Assembly: GCF_902459645.1 (NCBI RefSeq)
Contig: NZ_CABPSK010000001.1
Span: forward strand, 1,426,001 to 1,490,000
DNA from: Pandoraea pneumonica
GTDB taxonomy: Bacteria; Pseudomonadota; Gammaproteobacteria; Burkholderiales; Burkholderiaceae
Length of the DNA stretch: 64,000 nt
Reading direction: 5' to 3'
The position numbers and the translations under genes were made by a program. Shown here in pieces: positions 7,056 to 16,682 of this stretch. Position 1 is the first letter of the stretch; every line of letters starts with the position of its first letter. A model generated the notes under the pieces. That model saw only the letters and a program-made list of their open reading frames with translations. It made no database searches and was not told the DNA's origin.

Positions 7056-9917
7056 TCAGGCCAGACACCAGAGCCGCCGTATCGGCAGGCGTGAGCGGCA
7101 GCTTGACGGCCCAAAACCACGGCAGCGTCTGCGCCAATGCCGCCGCGAGCCCCGATGCGCCTTGCATCGTCGGATGGGCAAGCCATCCGGCGAGCGCCCC
7201 GCCAGCGTTTCGGGATCGCCAGCGGGATCGGCAAGGCACGACCGCAAAATCCGACTCTGCGGAAGTTCTCGCCACTCACGTTCGTCGCTCAAAGCATCGT
7301 TGAGCGCCGCTAACGCGAAGCGCTTGAGCCAATCGACCAACGGGTCAAGCATGCCTTCGCCCGGTGGCGCTCGACGGGCTTCGCGCAGGGCCAGCGTAGC
7401 TTGGCCAAGTTGCGTTTCAGGCTGAACGGCGAGCCACGTCAGACCGGCAGCGATCGCGAGCAACCGCGGACGTTGCCGCGCCTGCATCGCTCGGCGGGCA
7501 CCCGAACCGACCGGCTCGGCAGCAGGCTTTTCAGCCGTCATCGACCGAAACACATCGTTGATATCGAGATGAGCGTTCTTGAGCAATCTGACATAGCGGG
7601 CGCTCTCGGCGGTTGTCATCAGTGCCTCGGCACGATCTCTCGGCGGCAATGCCGGGCCGCACCACGGTTCGCTGGGCACTGCATCGCTATGGAGTAAGGC
7701 GCGCGCGACATCGCTGCCCACCTCCCCTAGCCAACCGCGAAGCAAGCGCGTGAATTCGTTCAGCGGGCGTTCTGTCGGCCAGACCTCGCGCAGGCTGTTG
7801 AAGTCGCGAATCAGCGCATGAAGCTGCGATGTGCCGCCCGCTGCGTACCTACCATCGCCACTCCCCTCGCTCGTGACGACGCGAACCCCCAGCCATTGCC
7901 AGCCCGCACGCATTCGGCGCGCCGTGTTTCCGGCATGGCTTGATGCGCCACCACCCGGTGGGGCGAGCGACCCGCCTTGCTCGATGGGTTGATCGACAGA
8001 GGCATCGCTGCGAGCGTCGCCCGTATCGCGGCGATCGTCTTCAAGACATGTCGCCAACAGGTGTCTCGGCAAGCGCGCGGCAATGCGCCCATCGGCGCTA
8101 ATCAACACGAAATGCTTCGGCCCAAATGCGTCCGTGCCGTCTTCGGACAGCGCGCTCTGCAAGTGGGCAGGCAACACGGCGTGCCACGCATTTCGCAACG
8201 CCCCGGCTTGCGCGCTGCTCACGCATCGCAAGTCCGACTCCGCCCAGTACATCGTCTGGCAAACCGCACCCGCGAGCGGCCATACGCTCTCGGGCGACTG
8301 CGTCAGGCAGCATTCCAGCAACGTGTTGACGAGTGACGGCAGAATCCACGCCGCCTGCTCGCGGCTCAACGGCATGCCCTTTAGATCGCCGACCAGGCGA
8401 GCGAGCCACTGCGCGCGCAGCGCCGAGAAACCGTCGAGCGTGCCTACGCCGCCAATACCGGGTTCGGCACCCAGAAGGCGGCCCAGCCATAGGCTCCGTT
8501 GCACGTCGATGGGCAGCTTTGCCAGTCGGGGTAACGACGCAGAGGTTTCACTTAGCGATAAGGGCATCGAGACCGAACCGCCCGCCAAGGCGCGAAGCAC
8601 CTGCCCGAAGACATCGGCCCGCACCGACGGCTGGTCGAGCGGCAGCGTCATCCACGACTCGACAACATCGCTCAAAAAACCCGGGGAGAGTTCGCGCAGC
8701 CAAGCGGCGTCGAGTCGAATCTGCGCCCCTTGCCATTGCGTGCCGTCCAGTTTGCACTGCGGGCCCATGCGCACATCGCGAAGGCTCGCACTGCCGAATT
8801 GTGTCCCGCGCAAATCGCAAGCCACGAATTGCGCGCCGTCGAGCTTTGCCTCGCGAGCGTTCATGCGGGTGAGGTCGCATTCCTGCATCACCACGCGGCG
8901 CATATCGGCCCCCGCGATGCAAGCGCCTTTCATCGTCACGCGCTCCCAGCGTGACTTTGCTGCGTTCGCGCTCGTCAAACGCAAGCCATTGGCGCGGCAG
9001 TCGACAAAGCGCGCATTGCGCAATCGGGTGCGCTGCATCGAGGCGTCATCGAGGGGGCTATCCGCGAACGTCACCGAAGCGCAATCGGCATCGCTGAAGT
9101 CTGCGCCGCGCAGGGTGGCGAATTGAAAGTCGGCCCCCTTCGCGCGCACTTTCACGAGCCGGGCACCGCTCAAATCTGCGGAGTGAAAGGAGGCACCTCG
9201 CAAGTCGGCGTGCTCGAAATCGGCACCTACGTTGCGCGTGCGATCGAGCTTCGCGCCCTTGAGTACCGCCACCGCCCACTGCACGCCATCGAAACATCCA
9301 TGACTGAGCGTCGCCCCTGCGGCCCGCACCCCCCGCAAATCCGCCATCGGCACCGACAAATCGGGCAAAGCGGCATTGCGTAGATTCGCCATCGTCAACG
9401 CGACACCCAGCACTGCGGACGGCCACTCGCGCACCGGCACCCCATCGCAGAGAGACATATCGAACGCCCCCGCATCGACCGCCGGTAGCCAATGCCACTG
9501 CGCCAGTTTTGCTGCCGCCTCTGTTCCCCGCGAACCATCGCACCATCGAAGCAGCGCACTTAACACGGGGACGACGTTGCCTTCGGGCACCAAGTGCGCG
9601 AAACGCAAGCGCCAAGCAGCCGTCAATGCTGACTTGTCGAACGGCAACGCCCCGTGGGCAAGGCCGCCGCTCGTCAGTTCCGCCGAATCATACGAGGCCA
9701 GAGACGCGTTCGAACCGTCGGCATCGCGCGCAAGCACATGTATCAACCAAGCGACTTGCTGCCCCAACACACGACGTTCGTCTTCTCCGGCGCGCAGAAT
9801 CAGCCACCTCAGCGCCTCGGGGGGTGCCGCACTCACTTGCTTGAGATCGTGGTAGGAAAATTCCCCGCCCGCAGGCAGGCGTGGCGAACGGTTCGACGCG
9901 TTGCAAAGCAAGACCAT
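7056..9917 (-). CDS. Large pentapeptide-repeat protein, 3' end probably frameshifted
   Basis: A 953-residue open frame. Residues about 176-395 form pentapeptide repeats (ADLRGASFHSADLSGARL, GADFQFATLRGADFSDAD), which fold as a right-handed quadrilateral beta helix. The flanks are alpha-helical and unrecognised. ATG 9917 (MVLLCNAS) has GAGGAG seven bases upstream. After about residue 906 the frame turns Arg/Cys-rich and implausible, while another frame (7003-7196) gives a normal C-terminus (GWLAHPTMQG to SSSLDNGS). A missing G in the GGGG run at 7197-7200 would join them into a protein of about 971 residues. Function is unknown; large pentapeptide proteins are sometimes secreted effectors. Confidence 0.8.
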   Translation of the reverse strand: MVLLCNASNRSPRLPAGGEFSYHDLKQVSAAPPEALRWLILRAGEDERRVLGQQVAWLIHVLARDADGSNASLASYDSAELTSGGLAHGALPFDKSALTAAWRLRFAHLVPEGNVVPVLSALLRWCDGSRGTEAAAKLAQWHWLPAVDAGAFDMSLCDGVPVREWPSAVLGVALTMANLRNAALPDLSVPMADLRGVRAAGATLSHGCFDGVQWAVAVLKGAKLDRTRNVGADFEHADLRGASFHSADLSGARLVKVRAKGADFQFATLRGADFSDADCASVTFADSPLDDASMQRTRLRNARFVDCRANGLRLTSANAAKSRWERVTMKGACIAGADMRRVVMQECDLTRMNAREAKLDGAQFVACDLRGTQFGSASLRDVRMGPQCKLDGTQWQGAQIRLDAAWLRELSPGFLSDVVESWMTLPLDQPSVRADVFGQVLRALAGGSVSMPLSLSETSASLPRLAKLPIDVQRSLWLGRLLGAEPGIGGVGTLDGFSALRAQWLARLVGDLKGMPLSREQAAWILPSLVNTLLECCLTQSPESVWPLAGAVCQTMYWAESDLRCVSSAQAGALRNAWHAVLPAHLQSALSEDGTDAFGPKHFVLISADGRIAARLPRHLLATCLEDDRRDTGDARSDASVDQPIEQGGSLAPPGGGASSHAGNTARRMRAGWQWLGVRVVTSEGSGDGRYAAGGTSQLHALIRDFNSLREVWPTERPLNEFTRLLRGWLGEVGSDVARALLHSDAVPSEPWCGPALPPRDRAEALMTTAESARYVRLLKNAHLDINDVFRSMTAEKPAAEPVGSGARRAMQARQRPRLLAIAAGLTWLAVQPETQLGQATLALREARRAPPGEGMLDPLVDWLKRFALAALNDALSDEREWRELPQSRILRSCLADPAGDPETLAGRSPDGLPIRRCKAHRGSRRHWRRRCRGFGPSSCRSRLPIRRLWCLA

Positions 9918-10119
9918 GTAGCACTCCTCGTCGCGCACGTGGATGCACGGCGCGAACAAAAAGCGATCATGGTGCCCAAGGAAAACCCGGCAGCGCGTTG
10001 GGCAATTTCCGAATTAGTGGGCCATCACGTGACATGCGGCCTTGGCGTGACAGTCGATCGAAGCCGTGAGCGATCTACGCGCAGACGAACCGCCGGCAGC
10101 AGGGGCCGGTAAACGCAAC
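9918..10119. other. Intergenic region upstream of pentapeptide gene
   Basis: About 200 bases without a supported gene. It presumably holds the promoter of the leftward pentapeptide gene; no clear hexamers were identified. Confidence 0.4.
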
Positions 10120-10153
10120 GGGCGGCACGGCGTTGAAATTCGCCGTGCCGCCC
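10120..10153 (-). terminator. Stem-loop after rfbD
   Basis: A 13-bp perfect inverted repeat (GGGCGGCACGGCG / CGCCGTGCCGCCC) with loop TTGAAATT lies 40 bp downstream of the rfbD stop codon. The T tract after it is poor, so termination may be partial. Confidence 0.6.
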
Positions 10154-10192
10154 GCTTTGGCTGGTTGCCGTGGTGCTTACTGTGGTGCTGAT

Positions 10193-11074
10193 TTAGCCCA
10201 GGCAGAGCGCGAGGGCGTCGTGCCAGTCAGGGGCCCGCACACCGAACGTGCGCGCGAGCTTGTCATTGTCGAGTACCGAATAGGCCGGGCGCTTGGCCGG
10301 CAACGGATACGCCGAAGTGGGAATCGGCACCACATTCGGACGCTTCTCCACCGCGCTCAACGCCAGAATTGCCTCGGTGAAACCGTGCCACGTCGTCTGC
10401 CCTGCCGCGGTCAGGTGGTACACGCCGCTGCGCTCGCGCCAGAAGTCGGCATCGAAGCCCGCTTCGCTTGCGCCTTGCGCCAGCGTCTGTGCGGTGAGCT
10501 CCGCAATCGTGCGGCACCACGTCGGCGCGCCATGCTGATCGGCCACGATACGCAGTTCGTCGCGCTCGCGTGCCAGACGTTGCACCGTCAACAAGAAGTT
10601 GGCGCCGCGCGTGCCATAGACCCAACTCGTACGCAGCACAAGGTGGTTGGCACCGCTCGCCGCAATGGCCGCCTCACCGGCCAGCTTGGTGCGGCCGTAG
10701 GCGTTTTGCGGATTGGTGGGTTCGTCTTCGCGGTAAGGGGCGGTGCCGGTGCCGTCGAAAACATAGTCGGTGGAATAGTGGACGACGAGCGCCCCAAGGC
10801 GCTTCGCCTGCTCAGCCATCACGCCGGGCACGACGGCGTTGACCTGAAAGGCCGCAGCTTCTTCCGTTTCTGCACGGTCGACTGCCGTGTAAGCCGCCGG
10901 ATTGACGATCAGATCAGGCGAAAAATCGCGGATCGTGCGCACTACGCTGTCGGTGTCGAGCAGGTCCATCTCGCTGCGCGACGGCGCGTAGACTTCGCCC
11001 ATGCCTTGCAGGCAACGCGCCAACTCCCAGCCCACCTGTCCGGTGGCACCTGTCAGCAGGATCCGTCTTGTCAT
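10193..11074 (-). CDS. rfbD: dTDP-4-dehydrorhamnose reductase
   Basis: A 293-residue extended-SDR enzyme that makes dTDP-L-rhamnose with NAD(P)H, the last step of the RmlABCD route. GATGQVGWE is the nucleotide-binding loop; NPAAYTAVDRAE, YSTDYVFDG and YGRTKLAGE (Tyr-Lys catalytic pair) follow in the usual order. Length is normal. It begins MTRRILLTGATGQVG at ATG 11074. rmlA, B and C are not in the window, so the gene is split from its pathway here. It ends at the hairpin at 10120-10153. Confidence 0.93.
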   Translation of the reverse strand: MTRRILLTGATGQVGWELARCLQGMGEVYAPSRSEMDLLDTDSVVRTIRDFSPDLIVNPAAYTAVDRAETEEAAAFQVNAVVPGVMAEQAKRLGALVVHYSTDYVFDGTGTAPYREDEPTNPQNAYGRTKLAGEAAIAASGANHLVLRTSWVYGTRGANFLLTVQRLARERDELRIVADQHGAPTWCRTIAELTAQTLAQGASEAGFDADFWRERSGVYHLTAAGQTTWHGFTEAILALSAVEKRPNVVPIPTSAYPLPAKRPAYSVLDNDKLARTFGVRAPDWHDALALCLG

Positions 11075-11170
11075 AGTGCGACTCCCTTGTTTCGAATCGA
11101 ATCAATCAGACCGATCAAATTGGCCAACGCGACCCAATCGGTGAAACAGGGGAGCCTACCGCGATTACCG

Positions 11171-12760
11171 TCAGGTTTCCAGTCCCAACTCCTGAATCTT
11201 GCGGGTAATGGTGTTGCGACCAATCCCTAGACGGCTTGCCGCTTCGACCTTGCGACCGCGCGTGAAGTCGAGCGCCTCGTTGATCAGCGCCGTCTCGAAA
11301 CGCCGCGTCAACTGGTCCATGACGTCCGGCGACGCTGAGCGCAACAGCCGCGCCACTTCGCGCCGAAGGATGGGTTCCCAGCTTTCCGCGCCCATTGCAT
11401 CGCTCGAAACTTGCGGTGCTCCCGCGCCGTTTTGCGGAGCGCCTACCCCACCGTTCACGCCCGAGATGCCCGACATCCCGTTCGCGCCGTTCGCTCCGGC
11501 GTAGCCCGCCGTACCACCGGCCGGTGCACTGACCGCACCGCCTGCGGGTGAGCCCGAGGTCGCATAGGCCGCCACCGGCGCGCCAGTCCCGCTGACCGAC
11601 ACGGGCGCCAGTGTTTGAAATTCCGGCGGCAGGTCCTTGATCTCGACGGTCTGCGCAGGCGCCATCACCGTGAGCCAGTTGCTCAGGTTCTCCAACTGAC
11701 GCACGTTGCCCGGGAACGGAAAACGCGTCAGATGATTGAGCGCGGCCTCGCTGATGCGCTTAGTCTCCACGCCCAGATCACGCGCACTCTTTTGCAAGAA
11801 GTGGCGCACCAGCAGCGGAATGTCTTCGTTGCGCTCACGCAGCGACGGCAAACGCAGACGAATCACGTTCAGACGGTGATACAAGTCTTCGCGGAACAGG
11901 CCCTGACGCACCCGATCTTCCAAATTCTGGTGCGTCGCGGCGATCACGCGCACGTTCGCCTTGATCGGGCTGTGGCCGCCCACGCGGTAGTAGTTGCCGT
12001 CGGAGAGCACACGCAACAGGCGCGTTTGCAAATCGAGCGGCATGTCGCCGATTTCGTCGAGAAACAGCGTGCCGTTCTCCGCCTGCTCGAAGCGGCCGCG
12101 CCGGGTCGCCTGCGCACCGGTGAACGCACCGCGTTCGTGACCGAACAGCTCGGACTCCAGAAGATCTTTCGGAATCGCGGCCGTATTGAGTGCGATGAAC
12201 GGGCCCGACGCGCGCGGCGAATGCCGGTGCAGCGCACGTGCAACCAGTTCCTTGCCCGAGCCCGACTCGCCGGTAATGAGCACCGTTGCGCTCGAATGCG
12301 ACAAGCGGCCGATGGCGCGGAACACGTCCTGCATGGCGCTGGCCTGACCGAGAATTTCGGGCTCTTCGGTAATGCGCTCGTCGTCGGTCGCTTCGCGCAA
12401 GCTTTCTTCGACGGCCCGCAGAATCAGTTCGACCGCACGATCCACGTCGAACGGCTTGGCGAGATATTCGAACGCCCCGCCCTGAAACGCGGCGACTGCG
12501 CTATCGAGATCCGAGAACGCCGTCATGATGATGACCGGCAGGCCGGGGTGGCGTTGTTTCGCCATTTGCAAAAGCTCGAGCCCGGAACCGCCCGCCATGC
12601 GGATGTCCGAGACCAGCACTTGCGGCGAGTCGAGTTCGAGGGCAGCGCTGGCTTCGCGCGGGCCCGTAAAGCTGCGCACCGGCAAGTTGGCGCGCGAGAG
12701 CGCCTTCTCCAGCACCCATCGAATCGATTGGTCGTCGTCTACTATCCAGATCGGCTTCAT
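11171..12760 (-). CDS. ntrC: Nitrogen regulation protein NR(I), NtrC
   Basis: A 529-residue sigma-54 activator. The receiver domain (1-120) has DDD at 8-10, phospho-acceptor Asp52 (VSDIRM) and Lys102. The AAA+ domain has Walker A GESGSGKE (164-171), the sigma-54 contact loop GAFTGA (211-216) and Walker [10 protein letters not shown] Fis-type HTH ([20 protein letters not shown]) ends the protein. Between AAA+ and HTH is an unusual Gly/Ala/Pro/Asn-rich linker of about 65 residues, which makes the protein some 50 residues longer than enteric NtrC. It lies 62 bp after ntrB. The expected target is the glnA promoter region at 15697-15912. Confidence 0.96.
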   Translation of the reverse strand: MKPIWIVDDDQSIRWVLEKALSRANLPVRSFTGPREASAALELDSPQVLVSDIRMAGGSGLELLQMAKQRHPGLPVIIMTAFSDLDSAVAAFQGGAFEYLAKPFDVDRAVELILRAVEESLREATDDERITEEPEILGQASAMQDVFRAIGRLSHSSATVLITGESGSGKELVARALHRHSPRASGPFIALNTAAIPKDLLESELFGHERGAFTGAQATRRGRFEQAENGTLFLDEIGDMPLDLQTRLLRVLSDGNYYRVGGHSPIKANVRVIAATHQNLEDRVRQGLFREDLYHRLNVIRLRLPSLRERNEDIPLLVRHFLQKSARDLGVETKRISEAALNHLTRFPFPGNVRQLENLSNWLTVMAPAQTVEIKDLPPEFQTLAPVSVSGTGAPVAAYATSGSPAGGAVSAPAGGTAGYAGANGANGMSGISGVNGGVGAPQNGAGAPQVSSDAMGAESWEPILRREVARLLRSASPDVMDQLTRRFETALINEALDFTRGRKVEAASRLGIGRNTITRKIQELGLET

Positions 12761-12822
12761 TGTTCACCGTGTAACGTCTATGCCCGGCCGCAGGTGCTAC
12801 GGCCGACGGCGTGAGGGCCGCA

Positions 12823-14034
12823 TCAGCCCAGGGGCAGCAGGATTCGGAAATCCGTCCGTCCGGGCCGGCTTTCGCATTCGATCAGACCGTCGTGACGCTG
12901 TACAAACGACTGCGCCAGTGTGAGTCCCAGACCGCTCCCCCCTTCGCGCCCAGAGACGAGCGGATAGAAGATGCGGTCGCGAATGTCGGCGGGAATGCCA
13001 GGCCCGTTATCGATCACATGCAATTCCAATGCCAGCTTGTGCAATCTTTTGGCAATCGTGATCTTTCTTGCTACGCGCGTGCGTAAAACGATGCGTGCGT
13101 CGCCGCGTGCGATCTGCTCGCGCAACGCTTCGGCGCCATTGCGCACAATGTTCAACAGCGCCTGAATGAGCTGCTCTTTGTCACCGCGAAAATCCGGCAG
13201 GCTGACGTCGTAATCTCGCTCGATCGACAGCCCCTGCGGGAATTCGGCCAACACCACCGAGCGCACACGCTCGCACACTTCGTGGATATTCACGTCGGTG
13301 GCGATATACGGATGGCGATGGGGCTCGAGCAGCCGGTCGACCAGCGTTTGCAACCGGTCGGACTCCTTGATGATGACCTGCGTGTACTCGCGCAATTCGC
13401 GCTGTTCCAGTTCGAACTCCAGCAACTGCGCCGCACCGCGAATGCCGCCGAGCGGATTCTTGATTTCGTGGGCCAGATTGCGGATCAACTGCTTGTTCAT
13501 CAACGCCTGGTCGATGATGCGTTCTTCGCGTTCGTTCTTGAGCTTCTGCTCGTTCTCGATCAACTCGACGATCACGAAATCGGGAGCGGCTTCCGGCGCT
13601 GCCACGATGGCGTGCGTATGCAAAGGCTCCTGTGCGGTGCGCTCAAGCACCAAATCGAGGCGTGTCGTCTGAAAGTGATTGGCGATCAGTTCGACCATCG
13701 TCGACGCGAGCACGTCGCCGTTGGTGAACACATCGTTCCAGGTCATCTGCGACAACGATCGGCGCGAGAGCGCGAGCAACGCTTCGGCGGCCGGGTTCGC
13801 GAACACCACCCGCAACGTGTGCTTCTCAAGCACGAGCAACACCGTCGGCAGCGCTTCGAGGCCCGGCAGAATGCCCGTCGCCATCAGCTTCGCTTCCCAC
13901 GGATCGACGCTCGTCACCTGCGCGAGCAACGCATCGGCGCTCGCGTCAGTGGGTACAGATGTCGATGGAGTCTCGCCCTTCGGCCGGGCACCGGCGCGCA
14001 CAGTTTTCATCAAGGATCGAGGCGATAAGTTCAT
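12823..14034 (-). CDS. ntrB: Nitrogen regulation histidine kinase NR(II), NtrB
   Basis: A 403-residue kinase/phosphatase for NtrC, controlled by PII. A PAS-like domain (about 60-165) is followed by the H-box RNLAHEIKNPLGGIRG with His189, the N-box LNIVRNGAEAL, DNGPGIP and GGSGLGLTLA. There are no transmembrane segments, as expected for NtrB. An N-terminal extension of about 45 residues is poorly conserved. ATG 14034 is used; an in-frame ATG at 14010 is possible. It lies after glnA and its terminator, and before ntrC. Confidence 0.95.
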   Translation of the reverse strand: MNLSPRSLMKTVRAGARPKGETPSTSVPTDASADALLAQVTSVDPWEAKLMATGILPGLEALPTVLLVLEKHTLRVVFANPAAEALLALSRRSLSQMTWNDVFTNGDVLASTMVELIANHFQTTRLDLVLERTAQEPLHTHAIVAAPEAAPDFVIVELIENEQKLKNEREERIIDQALMNKQLIRNLAHEIKNPLGGIRGAAQLLEFELEQRELREYTQVIIKESDRLQTLVDRLLEPHRHPYIATDVNIHEVCERVRSVVLAEFPQGLSIERDYDVSLPDFRGDKEQLIQALLNIVRNGAEALREQIARGDARIVLRTRVARKITIAKRLHKLALELHVIDNGPGIPADIRDRIFYPLVSGREGGSGLGLTLAQSFVQRHDGLIECESRPGRTDFRILLPLG

Positions 14035-14081
14035 GGTGAATCACCGGGTGACTGGCTGCGCCGGTCACGGCACGCAGGGAT

Positions 14082-14111
14082 AAAAAAGGGGGACGGCCGC
14101 GGCCATCCCCC
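14082..14111 (-). terminator. Intrinsic terminator between glnA and ntrB
   Basis: On the minus strand GGGGGATGGCC pairs with GGCCGTCCCCC (one G-T wobble) and is followed by six T residues. It would separate the strong glnA transcript from ntrBC, allowing only limited readthrough. Confidence 0.85.
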
Positions 14112-14183
14112 CCTGGCTTGCAAGCATGACGGTCGGCCGCTGGCGTTCCGTCATGCCGGCGCATTCCCTGCGCAGCGCTTCGA

Positions 14184-15599
14184 TTACAGCGAGTAGTACA
14201 TTTCGAACTCGAGCGGATGCGTGGTCATCGCGATGCGACGCGCTTCATCCGACTTCAGTGCGATGTACGAATCCAGCATGCCGTCCGTGAACACGCCACC
14301 ACGGGTCAGGAACTCGCGGTCTTCGTTCAGGTACTCCAGCGCCTGTTCGAGGCTCGAGCACACGGTCGGGATCTTTGCATCCTCTTCCGGCGGCAGGTCG
14401 TACAGGTTCTTGTCGGCAGCTTCGCCCGGGTGGATCTTGTTCTGCACGCCATCCAGACCGGCCATCAGCATGGCCGAGAAGGCCAGGTACGGGTTAGCCA
14501 TCGGGTCCGGGAAGCGCGCTTCGATGCGGCGGCCCTTCGGGTTGGCAACGTACGGAATACGGATCGAGGCCGAACGGTTACGGGCCGAGTAGGCTAGCTT
14601 CACCGGAGCTTCGAAGTGCGGCACGAGGCGCTTGTACGAGTTCGTCGACGGGTTGACGATGGCGTTCAGGGCGCGGGCGTGCTTGATGATGCCGCCGATG
14701 TAGTACAGCGCGAATTCCGACAGACCGCCGTAGCCGTTACCGGCGAACAGGTTCTGACCATCCTTCCAGATCGACTGGTGGATGTGCATGCCCGAGCCGT
14801 TGTCGCCGACGATCGGCTTCGGCATGAACGTGGCCGTCTTGCCGTAGCTGTGGGCCACGTTTTGCACGACGTACTTCAGAATCTGCGTCCAGTCGGCGCG
14901 TTGCACCAGCGTCGAGAACTTGGTGCCGATTTCGTTCTGGCCTTGGCCAGCAACTTCGTGGTGGTGCACTTCAACCGGCACGCCGAGTTGTTCGAGCAGC
15001 AGGCACATTTCCGAGCGCATGTCTTGGAACGTGTCGACCGGTGCGACCGGGAAGTAGCCGCCCTTCGTGCCCGGACGGTGGCCGGTGTTGCCGCCTTCGA
15101 AGTCCTTCGACGACGACCACGGTGCTTCTTCCGAGTTGACGCGCACGAACGTGCCCGACATGTCGGTGCCCCACTGGACCGAGTCGAAAATGAAGAATTC
15201 CGGCTCCGGACCGAAGAAGGCGGTGTCGCCCAGGCCCGTGCTCTTCAGGTAGGCTTCGGCGCGCTTGGCGATCGAGCGCGGGTCGCGGTCGTAGCCCTTG
15301 CCGTCGGCCGGCTCGACCACGTCGCAGGTCAGCACCAGAGTGCTTTCTTCATAGAACGGGTCGATGTAAGCCGTGTTGGCGTCCGGCACCAGCAGCATGT
15401 CCGAGGCTTCGATACCCTTCCAGCCAGCGATCGACGAACCGTCGAAAGCGTGACCGCTCTCGAACTTATCGGCGTCGAAGTGCGACACCGGCACCGAGAC
15501 GTGTTGTTCTTTGCCGCGCGTGTCGGTAAAGCGGAAGTCGACGAACTTGACATCTTCTTCCTTCACCAGGTTCAACACATCTGCCACTGATTTGCTCAT
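14184..15599 (-). CDS. glnA: Glutamine synthetase type I
   Basis: A 471-residue dodecameric enzyme making glutamine from glutamate, ammonia and [23 protein letters not shown] is the usual start; [39 protein letters not shown] and [10 protein letters not shown] follow. The adenylylation-site region reads [10 protein letters not shown], so it should be controlled by GlnE. ATG 15599 has GGGAG upstream and is preferred over an upstream in-frame extension. Upstream lie a sigma-54 promoter and several NtrC-type palindromes; downstream are a terminator and ntrBC. Confidence 0.98.
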   Translation of the reverse strand: MSKSVADVLNLVKEEDVKFVDFRFTDTRGKEQHVSVPVSHFDADKFESGHAFDGSSIAGWKGIEASDMLLVPDANTAYIDPFYEESTLVLTCDVVEPADGKGYDRDPRSIAKRAEAYLKSTGLGDTAFFGPEPEFFIFDSVQWGTDMSGTFVRVNSEEAPWSSSKDFEGGNTGHRPGTKGGYFPVAPVDTFQDMRSEMCLLLEQLGVPVEVHHHEVAGQGQNEIGTKFSTLVQRADWTQILKYVVQNVAHSYGKTATFMPKPIVGDNGSGMHIHQSIWKDGQNLFAGNGYGGLSEFALYYIGGIIKHARALNAIVNPSTNSYKRLVPHFEAPVKLAYSARNRSASIRIPYVANPKGRRIEARFPDPMANPYLAFSAMLMAGLDGVQNKIHPGEAADKNLYDLPPEEDAKIPTVCSSLEQALEYLNEDREFLTRGGVFTDGMLDSYIALKSDEARRIAMTTHPLEFEMYYSL

Positions 15600-15696
15600 G
15601 CTATCTCCCGAAAGATTCAATCTGGCGCTGCCGGCGCTAGTCACCAGCGTCGCCGCACCCTCTTAACGAACTCCGTGTTCGGATTCACCAGTGATT

Positions 15697-15712
15697 AGCA
15701 CGAAGCGTGCCA
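15697..15712 (-). promoter_or_regulatory. Sigma-54 promoter of glnA
   Basis: The minus strand reads TGGCACGCTTCGTGCT, with GG and GC exactly 10 bases apart, matching the -24/-12 consensus TGGCAC-N5-TTGC. Transcription would start near 15686, leaving a leader of roughly 87 nt. Confidence 0.8.
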
Positions 15713-15845
15713 GCCACCTTCCTTTCTATCGCCGCATGTCCGCCCAAGGCTTATCTCCCTCTGATTTCTAAGGAAATAATTCGCTGACCGCCCTCGCGAG
15801 CAGAATTCCCGTTCCCGGGCGGCGATTCTCCGCTTTGGTGCCGGT

Positions 15846-15864
15846 TTGGTGCATTGCGCACCAA
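15846..15864. promoter_or_regulatory. Dyad TTGGTGC-N5-GCACCAA upstream of glnA
   Basis: A 7-bp perfect dyad whose half-sites are the NtrC half-sites in the opposite (everted) order. It could be a looping or modified NtrC element, or the site of another regulator. Confidence 0.4.
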
Positions 15865-15869
15865 AACAA

Positions 15870-15882
15870 CACCAAATTGGTG
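15870..15882. promoter_or_regulatory. NtrC-type site CACC-AAATT-GGTG
   Basis: Matches the core of the NtrC consensus (GCACC-N5-GGTGC), about 160 bp upstream of the sigma-54 promoter. Confidence 0.6.
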
Positions 15883-15895
15883 CGTTGCCGGATTA

Positions 15896-15912
15896 TGCAC
15901 CTTTTAGGTGCC
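15896..15912. promoter_or_regulatory. NtrC-type site TGCACC-TTTTA-GGTGCC
   Basis: A near-perfect NtrC site (TGCACC-N5-GGTGCA), about 190 bp upstream of the sigma-54 promoter and 14 bp beyond the previous site. A tandem pair like this is the usual NtrC enhancer. Confidence 0.7.
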
Positions 15913-16085
15913 AATTGCCGGTTTGCGGCGATCCAGAATTGTGCATCGGAATGCACCGCCTGTGCGCCTGAATGCTGTCCGTGGTCGGCATGGCGACGCA
16001 TCATACGAATGCGATCGAACACGCCTCCCGCGCAAAGTGCACGCTAGAATGAGAGTCAACCTTCGACCAACGAGATCACAGCAAT

Positions 16086-16553
16086 ATGACAAGCGCGAAC
16101 GCCATTCTCGAACAAGCCGCCCAACGCCGTGCCACCGGCCAACTCGCCTACTCGGGTGCCGTGACCCCGGAAGAAGCGCTGGCGCTGCTGCAAGCCGATC
16201 CGAATGTCCGCCTAATCGATGTGCGCACGCGCGCCGAGCTCGACTGGGTGGGCCGCCCGCAAGTGCCGGACGGTCAATACGTCAATGTGGAGTGGGTGCG
16301 CTATCCGGGCGGCGTACCGAACGAACAATTCCTCGAACAACTCGCTTCGCAGGCCGCCAGCAAGGACACGCCGTTGCTATTCCTGTGCCGCAGCGCCGCG
16401 CGCTCGAAAGCCGCCGCTAAAGTCGCCTTTGAAGCCGGTTATACGAGTTCGTTCGATATTCTCGAAGGCTTCGAAGGCGACAAGGACAGCGCAGGCCATC
16501 GCAAACATGTGAGCGGCTGGTGCTTCCGCGGCTTGCCTTGGCTGGGCGCATAA
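16086..16553 (+). CDS. Rhodanese-like domain protein
   Basis: A 155-residue single-domain rhodanese. RLIDVRTRAELDWVG is the CH2A-like motif and LLFLCRSAARSKAAA carries the active-site Cys in a six-residue CRSAAR loop, consistent with sulfurtransferase activity. It probably handles sulfane sulfur in the cytoplasm. It diverges from glnA and has no obvious pathway partner. There is no strong ribosome binding site; ATG 16086 (MTSANAILEQAAQ) fits family length. Confidence 0.88.
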   Translation: MTSANAILEQAAQRRATGQLAYSGAVTPEEALALLQADPNVRLIDVRTRAELDWVGRPQVPDGQYVNVEWVRYPGGVPNEQFLEQLASQAASKDTPLLFLCRSAARSKAAAKVAFEAGYTSSFDILEGFEGDKDSAGHRKHVSGWCFRGLPWLGA

Positions 16554-16682
16554 GTACCCACGATGGCGCAATATTCGGAGCGTTCCCGCCCCGGATGCAC
16601 CTCGTGATGTTGGCAATGAATACGTAGTTCGAGCAAAGCACGGAAATAGCACAACGACCCATCGTCTCAAGGAGACGCCAGC

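Larger units (their letters stand above)
15600..16085. other. Divergent regulatory region, glnA / rhodanese
   Basis: There is no gene in these 486 bases. The part near glnA holds the 87-nt or so leader and sigma-54 promoter (15697-15712). The middle (15845-15970) is full of NtrC-type dyads. The right end holds the rhodanese promoter; TAGAAT at 16045-16050 is a possible -10. Confidence 0.7.
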
